From NCBI GenBank assembly GCA_900762005.1, contig CAAFEV010000150.1:1-13124 (forward strand): a DNA stretch of 13,124 bases, read 5' to 3'. Numbering within the stretch: position 1 is the first letter of the stretch; each line of letters opens with the position of its first letter. Both the position numbers and the translations under genes were made by a program. The notes under the pieces are model-generated. The model worked only from the letters and a program-made list of their open reading frames with translations, was not told the DNA's origin and ran no database searches. Shown in pieces: positions 6,320 to 13,022 of this stretch. Source of the DNA: an uncultured Oscillospiraceae bacterium. Lineage in GTDB: Bacteria; Bacillota; Clostridia; Oscillospirales; Oscillospiraceae.

Positions 6320-6410
6320 TTTGTCTATGCAAGTATGGGAAAACAAAACGGAATTCATACCGGGTTCTATTATAATTGTTGGGGCATCTTACGCATTTAG
6401 GGAAGATTCT

Positions 6411-6437
6411 CTCCCTCAGGCGCTTCGCGCCAGCTCC
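6411..6437. repeat. Short hairpin element
   Basis: GGCGC (6419-6423) and GCGCC (6427-6431) flank a TTC loop, bordered by CTCCCTCA on the left and AGCTCC on the right. From memory, similar CCCTCA-hairpin-AGCTCC elements are common between genes in gut Clostridia. Only one copy is present here, so its repeat status rests on that recall. Confidence 0.45.
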
Positions 6438-6546
6438 GGTTGCGGCATAATCGTACTTCTCGCAAAGCTCAAATTGCTCGTTGCCGCTGCCCATCCTGAT
6501 TGCTCGCTGTAACCGCCACCGGCGGCGCTCGCAAACGGAGCCCTCA

Positions 6547-6717
6547 CACTGCGCAGCCGTCAGCGACGAAGGAGTGCTACGGATGCGGCGTGCCCCTTGC
6601 GGGTACTGCGTAGCCGTCAGCGACAAAGAAGCGCTACGGATGCGGCGTGCCCCTTGCGGGTACTGCGCAGCCGTCAGCGACGAAGAAGCGCTACGGATGC
6701 GGCGTGCCCCTTGCGGG
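6547..6717. repeat. Three tandem copies of a 57-bp repeat
   Basis: Copies occupy 6547-6603, 6604-6660 and 6661-6717 with only a few differences, for example GGAGTG in copy 1 against AGAAGCG, and TGCGTAG in copy 2 against TGCGCAG. Each holds CCGTCAGCG and CGCTACGG, which can pair with one bulged base, and a C-rich GTGCCCCTTGCGGG. Because the unit is 19 codons, several forward frames read through, giving repeated peptides such as MRRAPCGYC. There is no ribosome binding site or family resemblance to support coding. Confidence 0.92.
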
Positions 6718-6745
6718 TAGAGGGAGCCACGCTGCGACGGGAGAC

Positions 6746-6806
6746 GGCGGGAGCAAGCCCCCGCCCTACGCGGGACGAGGGACGGGCGAACACAGTTCGC
6801 CCCTAG
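6746..6806. repeat. Two linked hairpins related to the 41-bp array
   Basis: Hairpin 1 has arms GGCGGGAGC (6746-6754) and GCCCCCGCC (6757-6765) with an AA loop and one mismatch. Hairpin 2 has arms GGGCGAAC (6784-6791) and GTTCGCCC (6795-6802). Each right arm is followed by CTA(C/G). The linker CTACGCGGGACGAGGGAC (6766-6783) matches the linker of the array at 5641-5759, while the hairpin arms differ completely. Confidence 0.85.
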
Positions 6807-6840
6807 AAGGCAGCCCCAACATTTCGCATAGAACCTTATA

Positions 6841-8226
6841 CTATTTCTTATTCAAAAAGACATCGATTGCAGCGGCTGCCTTTTTGCCTGCGCCCATTGC
6901 CAGAATGACGGTAGCTGCGCCGGTCACCGCGTCGCCGCCTGCAAACACGCCCTCGCGGGTGGTCATGGCTTCCTCATTGACCAGCAGGCAACCTTTTTTG
7001 TTCGTTTCCAAGCCCGGTGTCGTTGTGTGCAAAAGCGGATTGGGCGAGGTGCCGAGCGCCATAATCACGGTGTCAACGGCAAGGGTAAATTTGCTGTCCG
7101 GTATCGCAATCGGGCTGCGCCGACCGGAGGCATCCGGCTCGCCGAGCGCCATGCGGATGCACTGCATCGCGCCGACTCTGCCGCTGCCGTCGTCAAGGAT
7201 TGCTGTCGGGTTGCAGAGCGTATAAAGTTCAATACCCTCTTGCTTTGCGTGGTGCAGCTCCTCCAAGCGTGCGGGCATTTCCGCCTCGCCGCGCCGGTAG
7301 ACGATGTAAACATGGTCCGCGCCCAAGCGCTTTGCACAGCGGGCGGCGTCCATGGCAACATTGCCGCCGCCGACCACCGCAACCGCCTTCGAGACAATCA
7401 CGGGCGTGTCGCTTTCCTCGCGGTACGCCTTCATCAGATTGATGCGCGTTAAGTATTCATTTGCGGACAAAACACCCTTGAGCGCCTCGTCCGGAATGTG
7501 CATGAACATCGGCAAGCCCGCGCCGGAGCCGACGAAGATTGCCTGAAAGCCCATCTCGAACAGCTCGTCCATCGAAAGCACTCTGCCGATTACCATGTTC
7601 GTCATCACGGTAACGCCCATTGCCTCCAACTTTTTCACCTCATTGGCGACAATCGCCTTCGGCAGACGGAATTCGGGAATGCCGTAGACCAGCACGCCGC
7701 CCGCGGTATGCAGCGCCTCGAAAACCGTAACGGCATACCCCTTTTTGGCAAGCTCGCTTGCACAGGTTAAGCCGGCGGGACCCGAGCCGACCACAGCGAC
7801 CTTTTTGCCGTTCGCGGCGGGCTTTTCGGGCAGCTTGTTGACGGTCTGCAAATACCAATCGGCGACAAAACGCTCCAGCCTGCCGATGGCTACCGGCTCG
7901 CCCTTGATACCGCGCAGGCATTTGCTTTCACACTGCCGCTCCTGCGGACAAACTCTGCCGGAAAGCGCGGGCAGCGCGTTTGCGGAGGTGATAATCTCAT
8001 ATGCCGCCAAAAAATCGCCCTCGGCAACCTTGGCAATGAATTCCGGAATGCAGATATTGACCGGACAGCCCGTGGTGCAAAGCGGATTTTTGCAATGCAG
8101 GCAGCGCTTTGCTTCCTCTACTGCCATCTCCGATGTATAGCCGAGCGAAACCTCTTTAAAATTCTTGTTGCGAACCTCCGGTGCCTGTTCAGGCATGGGG
8201 GTCTTTGTCATTGTCATATTCGGCAT
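6841..8226 (-). CDS. nfnB: NfnB: NADPH-binding subunit of electron-bifurcating ferredoxin:NADP+ oxidoreductase
   Basis: The 461-residue cytosolic flavoprotein resembles the glutamate synthase small subunit (GltD-like) and NfnB. The N-terminus holds two [4Fe-4S] sites built from CLHCKNPLCTTGC (Cys42-54), Cys59 and VCPQERQCESKC (92-103). Two dinucleotide folds follow: VAVVGSGPAGL (FAD, about 143) and AVVGGGNVAMDAARC (NADPH). The C-terminus is VFAGGDAVTGAATVI. With NfnA it couples NADH and reduced ferredoxin to NADP+ reduction. The adjacent NfnA gene and the absence of a gltB-like large subunit favour Nfn over glutamate synthase. The ATG at 8226 has AAGGAG 8 bases upstream and lies 11 bases after nfnA; an earlier in-frame start at 8277 would lie inside nfnA. 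Confidence 0.92.
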   Translation of the reverse strand: MPNMTMTKTPMPEQAPEVRNKNFKEVSLGYTSEMAVEEAKRCLHCKNPLCTTGCPVNICIPEFIAKVAEGDFLAAYEIITSANALPALSGRVCPQERQCESKCLRGIKGEPVAIGRLERFVADWYLQTVNKLPEKPAANGKKVAVVGSGPAGLTCASELAKKGYAVTVFEALHTAGGVLVYGIPEFRLPKAIVANEVKKLEAMGVTVMTNMVIGRVLSMDELFEMGFQAIFVGSGAGLPMFMHIPDEALKGVLSANEYLTRINLMKAYREESDTPVIVSKAVAVVGGGNVAMDAARCAKRLGADHVYIVYRRGEAEMPARLEELHHAKQEGIELYTLCNPTAILDDGSGRVGAMQCIRMALGEPDASGRRSPIAIPDSKFTLAVDTVIMALGTSPNPLLHTTTPGLETNKKGCLLVNEEAMTTREGVFAGGDAVTGAATVILAMGAGKKAAAAIDVFLNKK

Positions 8227-8237
8227 GGTCAGTCTCC

Positions 8238-9092
8238 TTATTGAATGAGTGCTTTTCCGAGCTGATCGATGCGGCACATATGCGCCTTTTCGTCGTCGGC
8301 CTCCTGCTCGCGGTAAACGCCGTTGCGATTCATCAGCTCGGAAAAATCCACCTGATGTCCGTCAAAATCCGGCCCGTCAACGCAGGCGAATTTCACCTCG
8401 CCGCCCACGCTCACGCGGCAGCCGCCGCACATCCCTGTACCGTCAACCATAATCGGGTTGAGCGAGACAACCGTCTTCACGCCGAACGGCTCGGTCGTTT
8501 TGCAGACGAATTTCATCATCGGAATCGGTCCGATGGCAAGCACCTCGTCGTACTGTCTGCCCGATTCCAAAAGCTGCTGCAGCTTCACGGTGACGAAGCC
8601 GTGCTCGCCGTAAGAGCCGTCGTCCGTCATTAAGTAAAGGTTGTTGCTGCAAGCCTTGAATTCATCCTCTAATATTACAATGTCCTTGCTGCGGAAGCCG
8701 ACAATCACATCAACCTCGCAGCCCGCGTCCCGAAATGCCTGCGCAGACGGCAGCGCAATGGCGCAGCCGACACCGCCGCCGACCACACAGACGCGCTTGA
8801 CGCCCTCGGTTGCGGTCGCCTTTCCCAAGGGACCTACAAAATCGAGGATAAAATCGCCCTCGTTCATTGCGCCGAGCAGCTTGGTGGAAAGCCCGACCTT
8901 TTGGAAAATAATCGTAACCGTTCCCTTTTCGCGGTCAAAGCCCGCAATCGTCAGCGGCACGCGCTCGCCTTCCTCGTCCACGCGGAAGATGATAAACTGT
9001 CCCGCCTGTGCTTTTTTTGCGACAAACGGCGCTTCGATTTCCAAGAGCGTGACCGCGCTGTTCAGCTCTTTTTTCTTAACAATACGAAACAT
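8238..9092 (-). CDS. nfnA: NfnA: FAD/[2Fe-2S] subunit of electron-bifurcating ferredoxin:NADP+ oxidoreductase
   Basis: The 284-residue product is a ferredoxin-NADP reductase-like protein of the NfnA/PyrK/SudB group. An FAD-binding barrel carries RVPLTIAGFD (44-53), the NAD-binding fold starts at VCVVGGGVGCAIAL (101-114), and the C-terminal cluster site has Asp217 in DGTGMC, Cys222, Cys225 and Cys237. Three cysteines plus an aspartate agree with the unusual [2Fe-2S] ligation known for NfnA. This subunit oxidises NADH and passes electrons to NfnB. The ATG at 9092 is preceded by AAAGGAAA, and the gene has its own promoter at 9126-9153. It precedes nfnB by 11 bases, as in known nfnAB operons. A PyrK-like role is less likely because no pyrD is present. 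Confidence 0.92.
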   Translation of the reverse strand: MFRIVKKKELNSAVTLLEIEAPFVAKKAQAGQFIIFRVDEEGERVPLTIAGFDREKGTVTIIFQKVGLSTKLLGAMNEGDFILDFVGPLGKATATEGVKRVCVVGGGVGCAIALPSAQAFRDAGCEVDVIVGFRSKDIVILEDEFKACSNNLYLMTDDGSYGEHGFVTVKLQQLLESGRQYDEVLAIGPIPMMKFVCKTTEPFGVKTVVSLNPIMVDGTGMCGGCRVSVGGEVKFACVDGPDFDGHQVDFSELMNRNGVYREQEADDEKAHMCRIDQLGKALIQ

Positions 9093-9125
9093 AATCGGTT
9101 TCCTTTCGCAGTTACTTTCAAAGCC

Positions 9126-9153
9126 ATTATAGCATAAAAAATTCTTTTTTCAA
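9126..9153 (-). promoter_or_regulatory. Promoter of nfnAB with extended -10
   Basis: On the minus strand there is TTGAAA (complement of 9148-9153), a 16-base spacer and TATAAT (complement of 9126-9131), preceded by TGC as an extended -10. The -35 box covers the stop codon of the upstream gluQ gene. No terminator is seen between gluQ and nfnA. Confidence 0.8.
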
Positions 9154-10046
9154 CAGAAATCCGATGAAATCAATATATTTTTACTGATAATGTTTTCCAT
9201 TTTGAATTCTTTTACCAATTCCGCAGCGGAAATCGGTCGGTCGGTCTCGGTCAAGCCGGCGGCATTTGCAAGCAAGCCGATCAGTGCTTCCGGCGACAGG
9301 CGCAGCCGCAGCCGTTCCATATCCAAGGCTCGCTCGCGTTTACTCAAGCGTTTGCCGTCCGGCGCGATGAGCAGCGGAGCATGGCAATATTGCGGCGCTA
9401 TATAGCCCAGCTGCTCGAACAGCCAAAGCTGGCGTGCCGTGGAGGAAAGCAGGTCACGCCCCCGTACCACCTCGGTCACGCCGCCGAATGCGTCGTCGCA
9501 AACCACGGCAAGCTGATAGGCATACCCGCCGTCGGCGCGACGCACGATAAAATCGCCGCATTGCGAGGAAAGCTCCTCGGACACCACGCCGCACAGCTTG
9601 TCTTGAAAGGTAATCACGCGCTGCGGCACGGCAACACGCCAAGCGGGCGCTTTTGTTTGCGCATCCCGCTGCGCCTGCGTGAGCGTTCGGCAAATGCCGG
9701 AATAAATCATTTGCCCGTCCGAGGCGTGCGGCGCGGAGGCATCGTGCAACGCGTTTCGCGTGCAATAGCAAGGATAGGTCGGCAGCCGCGCAAAGGCGGC
9801 GGCATAAGCGGCGTCGCGTGTGCTCTGCAGGGGCATTTCTTCGTCCCAGTCCAAGCCCAGCCAACGCAAATCCTCACGCAGTGCGGTAATATATTCCGGC
9901 TTGCAGCGCGCTTGGTCCAAATCCTCAATGCGCAGCAGCATCACGCCGTTTTGACTGCGCACGCTGAGCCACGCAAGCAGAGCGGTAAACACATTTCCCA
10001 AGTGCATCCGTCCGGAGGGACTGGGTGCAAAACGCCCGACCGTCAC
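9150..10046 (-). CDS. gluQ: Glutamyl-Q tRNA(Asp) synthetase
   Basis: The 299-residue product is a truncated GluRS-like enzyme that attaches glutamate to queuosine-34 of tRNA(Asp) in the cytosol. Visible features are RFAPSPSGRMHLGN with the HIGH-type HLGN (15-18), the zinc site CYC (Cys93, Cys95) with Tyr115 and Cys119 in YSGIC, and the KMSKS-type KRLSK (232-236). The length and lack of an anticodon-binding domain separate it from full GluRS. The start is taken as GTG at 10046, which overlaps the upstream stop as GTGA; the reading begins TVGRFAPSPSG as in the family, and no ATG lies nearby. GGGTGGTG upstream may serve as ribosome binding site. The last ten or so residues are AT-rich and run into the nfnA promoter. 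Confidence 0.93.
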   Translation of the reverse strand: MTVGRFAPSPSGRMHLGNVFTALLAWLSVRSQNGVMLLRIEDLDQARCKPEYITALREDLRWLGLDWDEEMPLQSTRDAAYAAAFARLPTYPCYCTRNALHDASAPHASDGQMIYSGICRTLTQAQRDAQTKAPAWRVAVPQRVITFQDKLCGVVSEELSSQCGDFIVRRADGGYAYQLAVVCDDAFGGVTEVVRGRDLLSSTARQLWLFEQLGYIAPQYCHAPLLIAPDGKRLSKRERALDMERLRLRLSPEALIGLLANAAGLTETDRPISAAELVKEFKMENIISKNILISSDFC

Positions 10047-10993
10047 GGGAACACCACCCGATTGAGAAGCGGCGCACCGTCTTGATAGCGGCGCAGATTT
10101 TCCGCGACAAGCTGCCAAATGCGCTGCTCGGTCTGCGGCAAATGCCCGAAGCCGATGCCCGCCACATGGGGCGTTAAAACCACATTTTCAAAGCCGCGCA
10201 GCGGATGGCTTTCGGGCAGCGGCTCTTCTTCAAAGACATCCAAGCCGACGCCGAACAGCTTTTTCTGCCGCAAGCATTCGCACAAGGCAGCGGTGTCGAG
10301 AAAGCTGCCCCTGCCGACATTTACCAAAACGGCATCTTCTTTTAATAATGTAAGCCGCTGCTTCGAGAGATAGCCTGCGGTCTGCGTCGCATGCGGCAGC
10401 GCGCCGATTACAAAATCGGCTTCCGGCAGAAAAGCCTCTGCCGTATCCAAGGTCGCCAACGCATCAAAATACGGTCTCGGCAGCTTTGTGTTGCGGCAAA
10501 CGCCGATTACCCGCGCGGAAAACGCCTTGAGCCGTCGGGCAATTTGCGTGCCGACATCGCCGGTGCCAAACACCAATGCCGTCGCGCCGGACAGCGACTT
10601 TTCGCAGCCGAGGTCGCGCCATTCGTTACGGCGCAGATAAGCGGGCAGACGGCGGCAGAGTGCAAGCAGCATCGCCATTGCGTGCTCGGCAATCGTCTCG
10701 CCGAACGCGCCGGAGGCAGTGGTCAGCAGGACATCCTTCGGAAAACCGCCGCCCGTATAGCGTTCGGCACCTGCCCAAGTCAGTTGCAGCCAGCGCAGCT
10801 TTTTCGCAGCGGTAAGCGCATCAAGCGTCGGCTCTCCGACAAGCACCTCCGCCTCGGCAATCGCCGCAAGGCGTGTTTGCTCGTCGGCATCCGGCGGCAG
10901 CAGCGTCACGCAAAGCGCGTCGGCTGCGTCATAAACCGCCTGCGAAAGACAAAACGCCGTCCGCTGCGGTAAGAATAAAACAGAACGCTCCAT
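10043..10993 (-). CDS. D-2-hydroxyacid dehydrogenase family protein
   Basis: The 316-residue product belongs to the NAD(P)-dependent D-isomer 2-hydroxyacid dehydrogenases, which interconvert 2-oxoacids and D-2-hydroxyacids. The nucleotide-binding motif is VFGTGDVG (141-148). Catalytic residues are Arg228 in NVGRGSFLDT, an acidic residue in FEEEPLPESHPL, and His276 in VVLTPHVAG. The substrate cannot be assigned; the WLQLTWAGAERY and GFENVVLTPHVAG blocks fit the broad family. An in-frame GTG at 11005 overlaps the LCP stop. The ATG at 10993 is preferred because AGGTGA, which contains the LCP stop codon, lies 8 bases before it. The 3' end overlaps gluQ by GTGA. Confidence 0.92.
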   Translation of the reverse strand: MERSVLFLPQRTAFCLSQAVYDAADALCVTLLPPDADEQTRLAAIAEAEVLVGEPTLDALTAAKKLRWLQLTWAGAERYTGGGFPKDVLLTTASGAFGETIAEHAMAMLLALCRRLPAYLRRNEWRDLGCEKSLSGATALVFGTGDVGTQIARRLKAFSARVIGVCRNTKLPRPYFDALATLDTAEAFLPEADFVIGALPHATQTAGYLSKQRLTLLKEDAVLVNVGRGSFLDTAALCECLRQKKLFGVGLDVFEEEPLPESHPLRGFENVVLTPHVAGIGFGHLPQTEQRIWQLVAENLRRYQDGAPLLNRVVFP

Positions 10994-11001
10994 ATTGCTT
11001 T

Positions 11002-12102
11002 TCACCTGCCGAGATTCAAATCGTCAAACCCAATTTCGCGCTCATACGGGTTGAAATACTCGTTAATCAAATCCAAATACGCCTCGTCGCCGGTGATATA
11101 GACCTCGGAGCTGCCGTCTGAGAGATAGTAAGGCACGGTTTGCATATTCATATCGTCCGTGCCGCACAGCAAAACGGACTCGGCAAGCCAAATCATATTG
11201 CGCGTGGAAAGGTCGGTCAGTGAATTGTCACCGAGCAGCGACAACGCTTTGGGAACCTTATAGAAATTCCACAAGGAAGTCCATTGCTGCAACGCCGCCA
11301 TCAGAAAATCACGCTGCACATTCACGCGCTGCAAGTCCGCCATGGTATAGCCGGAGCGGAAGCGCACCAGCCCCATGGACTGCTCACCGTTGAGCCGTTG
11401 CATTCCTTCCTCCAGATGAATATGCAAATCCTGCGAGTCGTCGTCGTAATTCATATTCATCGGCACATCGAATTCCACGCCGCCGAACAAATCGACCAAA
11501 TCGATAAAAACATCCAACTCAATCAAAATATAGCCGTCGGGATAAAAGCCGATGGAATCGGCAACATAACCCATCAGCGCGTCCATGCCCGCCTTGCCGC
11601 CGCCATTCATGCCGTAAGCGCCGTTGATTTTATGCGGCGAATAGGACGAATTGACGCGGGTGTCGCGCGGGATGCTCATAATGCTGATTTTCTTGTCGGT
11701 GCGGTTGAAGTTCACAAGCATCAGTGTGTCGGTCAGGTTGCCGGATTCATCCGTGCCCGCAATTAAAATTGTGGAGCATCCGTCTCGCCGCGCGCGGGTG
11801 TTGTCAGCCGTCGGCTGCTTTGCGGAAAACCAAACCACTGCCGCAAGGATGCCGACCAGCAGAAGGAAAATCAGAAGAACCGACAAAATCGTTTTGCCTG
11901 CCGAGCGCCTGCGCTTTTTCTTGCCCGGCGTATAGTATGCCTGCGGTGTGCTTGGTCGGCGGCGCGGCGGCATGGGTTGCTGCTGCGGCGCATCGTCGTA
12001 TTCGTATAGCTTGTCGGCAAAGCCTCTTTCGTAGGGGTCGTCCTCGTCAAAAGAATGCGGCTGCCGGAAAAAATCATCGTTTTTGTGGGAATTATCGGAC
12101 AT
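11002..12102 (-). CDS. LytR-CpsA-Psr (LCP) family cell-wall glycopolymer ligase
   Basis: The 366-residue product has a cytoplasmic N-terminus (1-70) rich in Asp, Gln, Pro, ending in the basic KKKRRRS. One membrane segment (71-92) and an extracytoplasmic LCP domain follow. Family motifs are DTLMLVNFNRTDKKISIMSI, PRDTRV, KINGAYGMNGG, DLFGGVEFDVP and the late Arg-containing RFRSG and ADLQRVNVQRDFL. LCP enzymes transfer undecaprenyl-linked glycopolymers such as teichoic acids or capsule to peptidoglycan. The ATG at 12102 is chosen over GTG at 12111 because GGCGGTGA lies 7 bases before it. It is the first gene of an operon with the dehydrogenase and gluQ; the functional link is unclear. Confidence 0.94.
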   Translation of the reverse strand: MSDNSHKNDDFFRQPHSFDEDDPYERGFADKLYEYDDAPQQQPMPPRRRPSTPQAYYTPGKKKRRRSAGKTILSVLLIFLLLVGILAAVVWFSAKQPTADNTRARRDGCSTILIAGTDESGNLTDTLMLVNFNRTDKKISIMSIPRDTRVNSSYSPHKINGAYGMNGGGKAGMDALMGYVADSIGFYPDGYILIELDVFIDLVDLFGGVEFDVPMNMNYDDDSQDLHIHLEEGMQRLNGEQSMGLVRFRSGYTMADLQRVNVQRDFLMAALQQWTSLWNFYKVPKALSLLGDNSLTDLSTRNMIWLAESVLLCGTDDMNMQTVPYYLSDGSSEVYITGDEAYLDLINEYFNPYEREIGFDDLNLGR

Positions 12103-12123
12103 CAAAATCACCGCCTTTGCGCT

Positions 12124-12152
12124 ATTGTACTACAAAATTTGTCGAAAGTAAA
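12124..12152 (-). promoter_or_regulatory. Promoter of the LCP operon
   Basis: On the minus strand there is TTTACT (complement of 12147-12152), a 17-base spacer and TACAAT (complement of 12124-12129), leaving a leader of about 15 bases. The -35 box is a moderate match. Confidence 0.7.
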
Positions 12153-12224
12153 CAGATACCTTCTATCTTCTTCCCGAAAGAAAATCCATGCTTCATAAAT
12201 TTTCCACAAATTTCGGAATTATGG

Positions 12225-12252
12225 TTGACAATCAAAAAAAATGTGTTATGCT
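12225..12252 (+). promoter_or_regulatory. Promoter of nrdG-nrdD
   Basis: A perfect TTGACA (12225-12230), a 16-base A-rich spacer and TATGCT (12247-12252) place the transcription start near 12259, about 70 bases before nrdG. The predicted start abuts the NrdR-type box at 12263. Confidence 0.72.
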
Positions 12253-12262
12253 TATATGGCGA

Positions 12263-12278
12263 ACACAAGATATTGTGC
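12263..12278. promoter_or_regulatory. NrdR box (repressor operator) upstream of nrdG
   Basis: The 16-bp ACACAAGATATTGTGC matches the NrdR consensus acaCwAtATaTwGtgt, as I recall it, at 14 of 16 positions. It is an imperfect palindrome with arms CACAA and TTGTG. NrdR is the ATP/dATP-sensing repressor of ribonucleotide reductase operons and normally binds two boxes 31-32 bp apart. Thirty-two bases downstream, 12295-12310 matches 11 of 16, mainly in its left half. Thirty-two bases upstream, 12231-12246 matches 10 of 16, mainly in its right half. Position over the transcription start and the nrdG-nrdD genes support the call. Confidence 0.75.
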
Positions 12279-12329
12279 TGCCCTCAAAAATAGCGCACAA
12301 CATCTATTATAAATATGTGAGGTGATATT

Positions 12330-13010
12330 ATGCGCATCGGTGGGCTGCAAAAGCTGACCTTGCTGGATTATCCCCAAAAGGTTGCCTGCACTGTGTTTCT
12401 TCAAGGCTGTAATCTGCGCTGTCCGTTCTGCCACAACACCCCTCTGCTGCACGGCACGCAGGACATACCCGAGCAAGAGGTGCTTGCCTTTTTGAAAAAG
12501 CGGCAGGGCATTCTTGACGGGGTTGTCTTTTCCGGCGGTGAGCCGCTGCTCTCGGCGGAGCTGGAGGACTTCATCCGCAGCGTGAAGGCAATCGGTTATC
12601 AAATCAAGCTCGACACGAACGGCACCTTTCCTGACCGTCTGCAAAACCTGCTGTCGCAGGGTCTGCTCGACTATGTTGCGATGGATGTGAAAAACGCACC
12701 CGGCAAGTATGCGCAAACCGTCGGACGCGACGGCTGTCTTGACGCGGTGCGCGAAAGCGTCGAGCTACTGAAAAACTGCGCCATCCCCTATGAATTCCGC
12801 ACCACCGTTGTTGACGAGCTGCACGAGCCGGAGGATTTTTCCGCCATCGGTCAATGGCTCCAAGGCTCACCGCAGTATTTTTTGCAGCCCTTCTGCGACA
12901 GCGGCGACATTCTCCAGCCGAATCTGCACGCCACCTCAAAAGAAAAGCTCGAACACTGCCTGACAATCGTCAGAGACTATATACCAAATACAACTATCAG
13001 AGGAATGTGA
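12330..13010 (+). CDS. nrdG: Anaerobic ribonucleoside-triphosphate reductase activating protein (radical SAM)
   Basis: The 226-residue product is a radical-SAM activase that generates the glycyl radical on NrdD. The [4Fe-4S]/SAM motif CNLRCPFC has the CxxxCxxC pattern (Cys27, Cys31, Cys34), and FSGGEPLL is the SAM-binding GGEP region. The opening MRIGGLQKLTLLDYPQKVACTVF is typical of the longer NrdG type related to pyruvate formate-lyase activase. The ATG at 12330 is preceded by GAGGTGA. The start of nrdD lies 12 bases after its stop, so enzyme and activase are co-transcribed. A PFL activase is a less likely reading given that neighbour. Confidence 0.94.
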   Translation: MRIGGLQKLTLLDYPQKVACTVFLQGCNLRCPFCHNTPLLHGTQDIPEQEVLAFLKKRQGILDGVVFSGGEPLLSAELEDFIRSVKAIGYQIKLDTNGTFPDRLQNLLSQGLLDYVAMDVKNAPGKYAQTVGRDGCLDAVRESVELLKNCAIPYEFRTTVVDELHEPEDFSAIGQWLQGSPQYFLQPFCDSGDILQPNLHATSKEKLEHCLTIVRDYIPNTTIRGM

Positions 13011-13022
13011 GGACCGAAAACC

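Larger units (their letters stand above)
6320..6840. other. Gene-free region filled with repeats
   Basis: About 520 bp between the CBS gene leader and the nfnB stop hold no credible gene. Open frames here and in their neighbours lack ribosome binding sites and exist because the 57-bp repeat is a multiple of three and GC-rich. From left to right it contains a possible minus-strand -10 box, a small hairpin repeat at 6411-6437, an inverted repeat CCGCC/GGCGG at 6513-6525, three 57-bp tandem copies and two linked hairpins. I recognise no transposase remnant, tRNA or CRISPR spacing. Confidence 0.75.

Noticed and set aside
6547..6717. CRISPR-like or transposon-end repeats
   Set aside because: The copies are directly adjacent with no spacers, no terminal inverted repeats and no transposase remnant.
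6481..7225. Three overlapping forward open frames of 69 to 192 codons across the 57-bp repeats
   Set aside because: They lack ribosome binding sites, arise from a GC-rich repeat whose length is a multiple of three, and one runs antisense into nfnB.
6841..9092. Glutamate synthase (GltD-type) reading of the nfn genes
   Set aside because: No large GltB subunit is adjacent and the partner carries the Asp/3-Cys [2Fe-2S] site of NfnA.
12264..12278. Rex (NADH-sensing) operator upstream of nrdG
   Set aside because: Rex sites read TTGTG...CACAA; here the halves are in the opposite order, CACAA...TTGTG, which suits NrdR.
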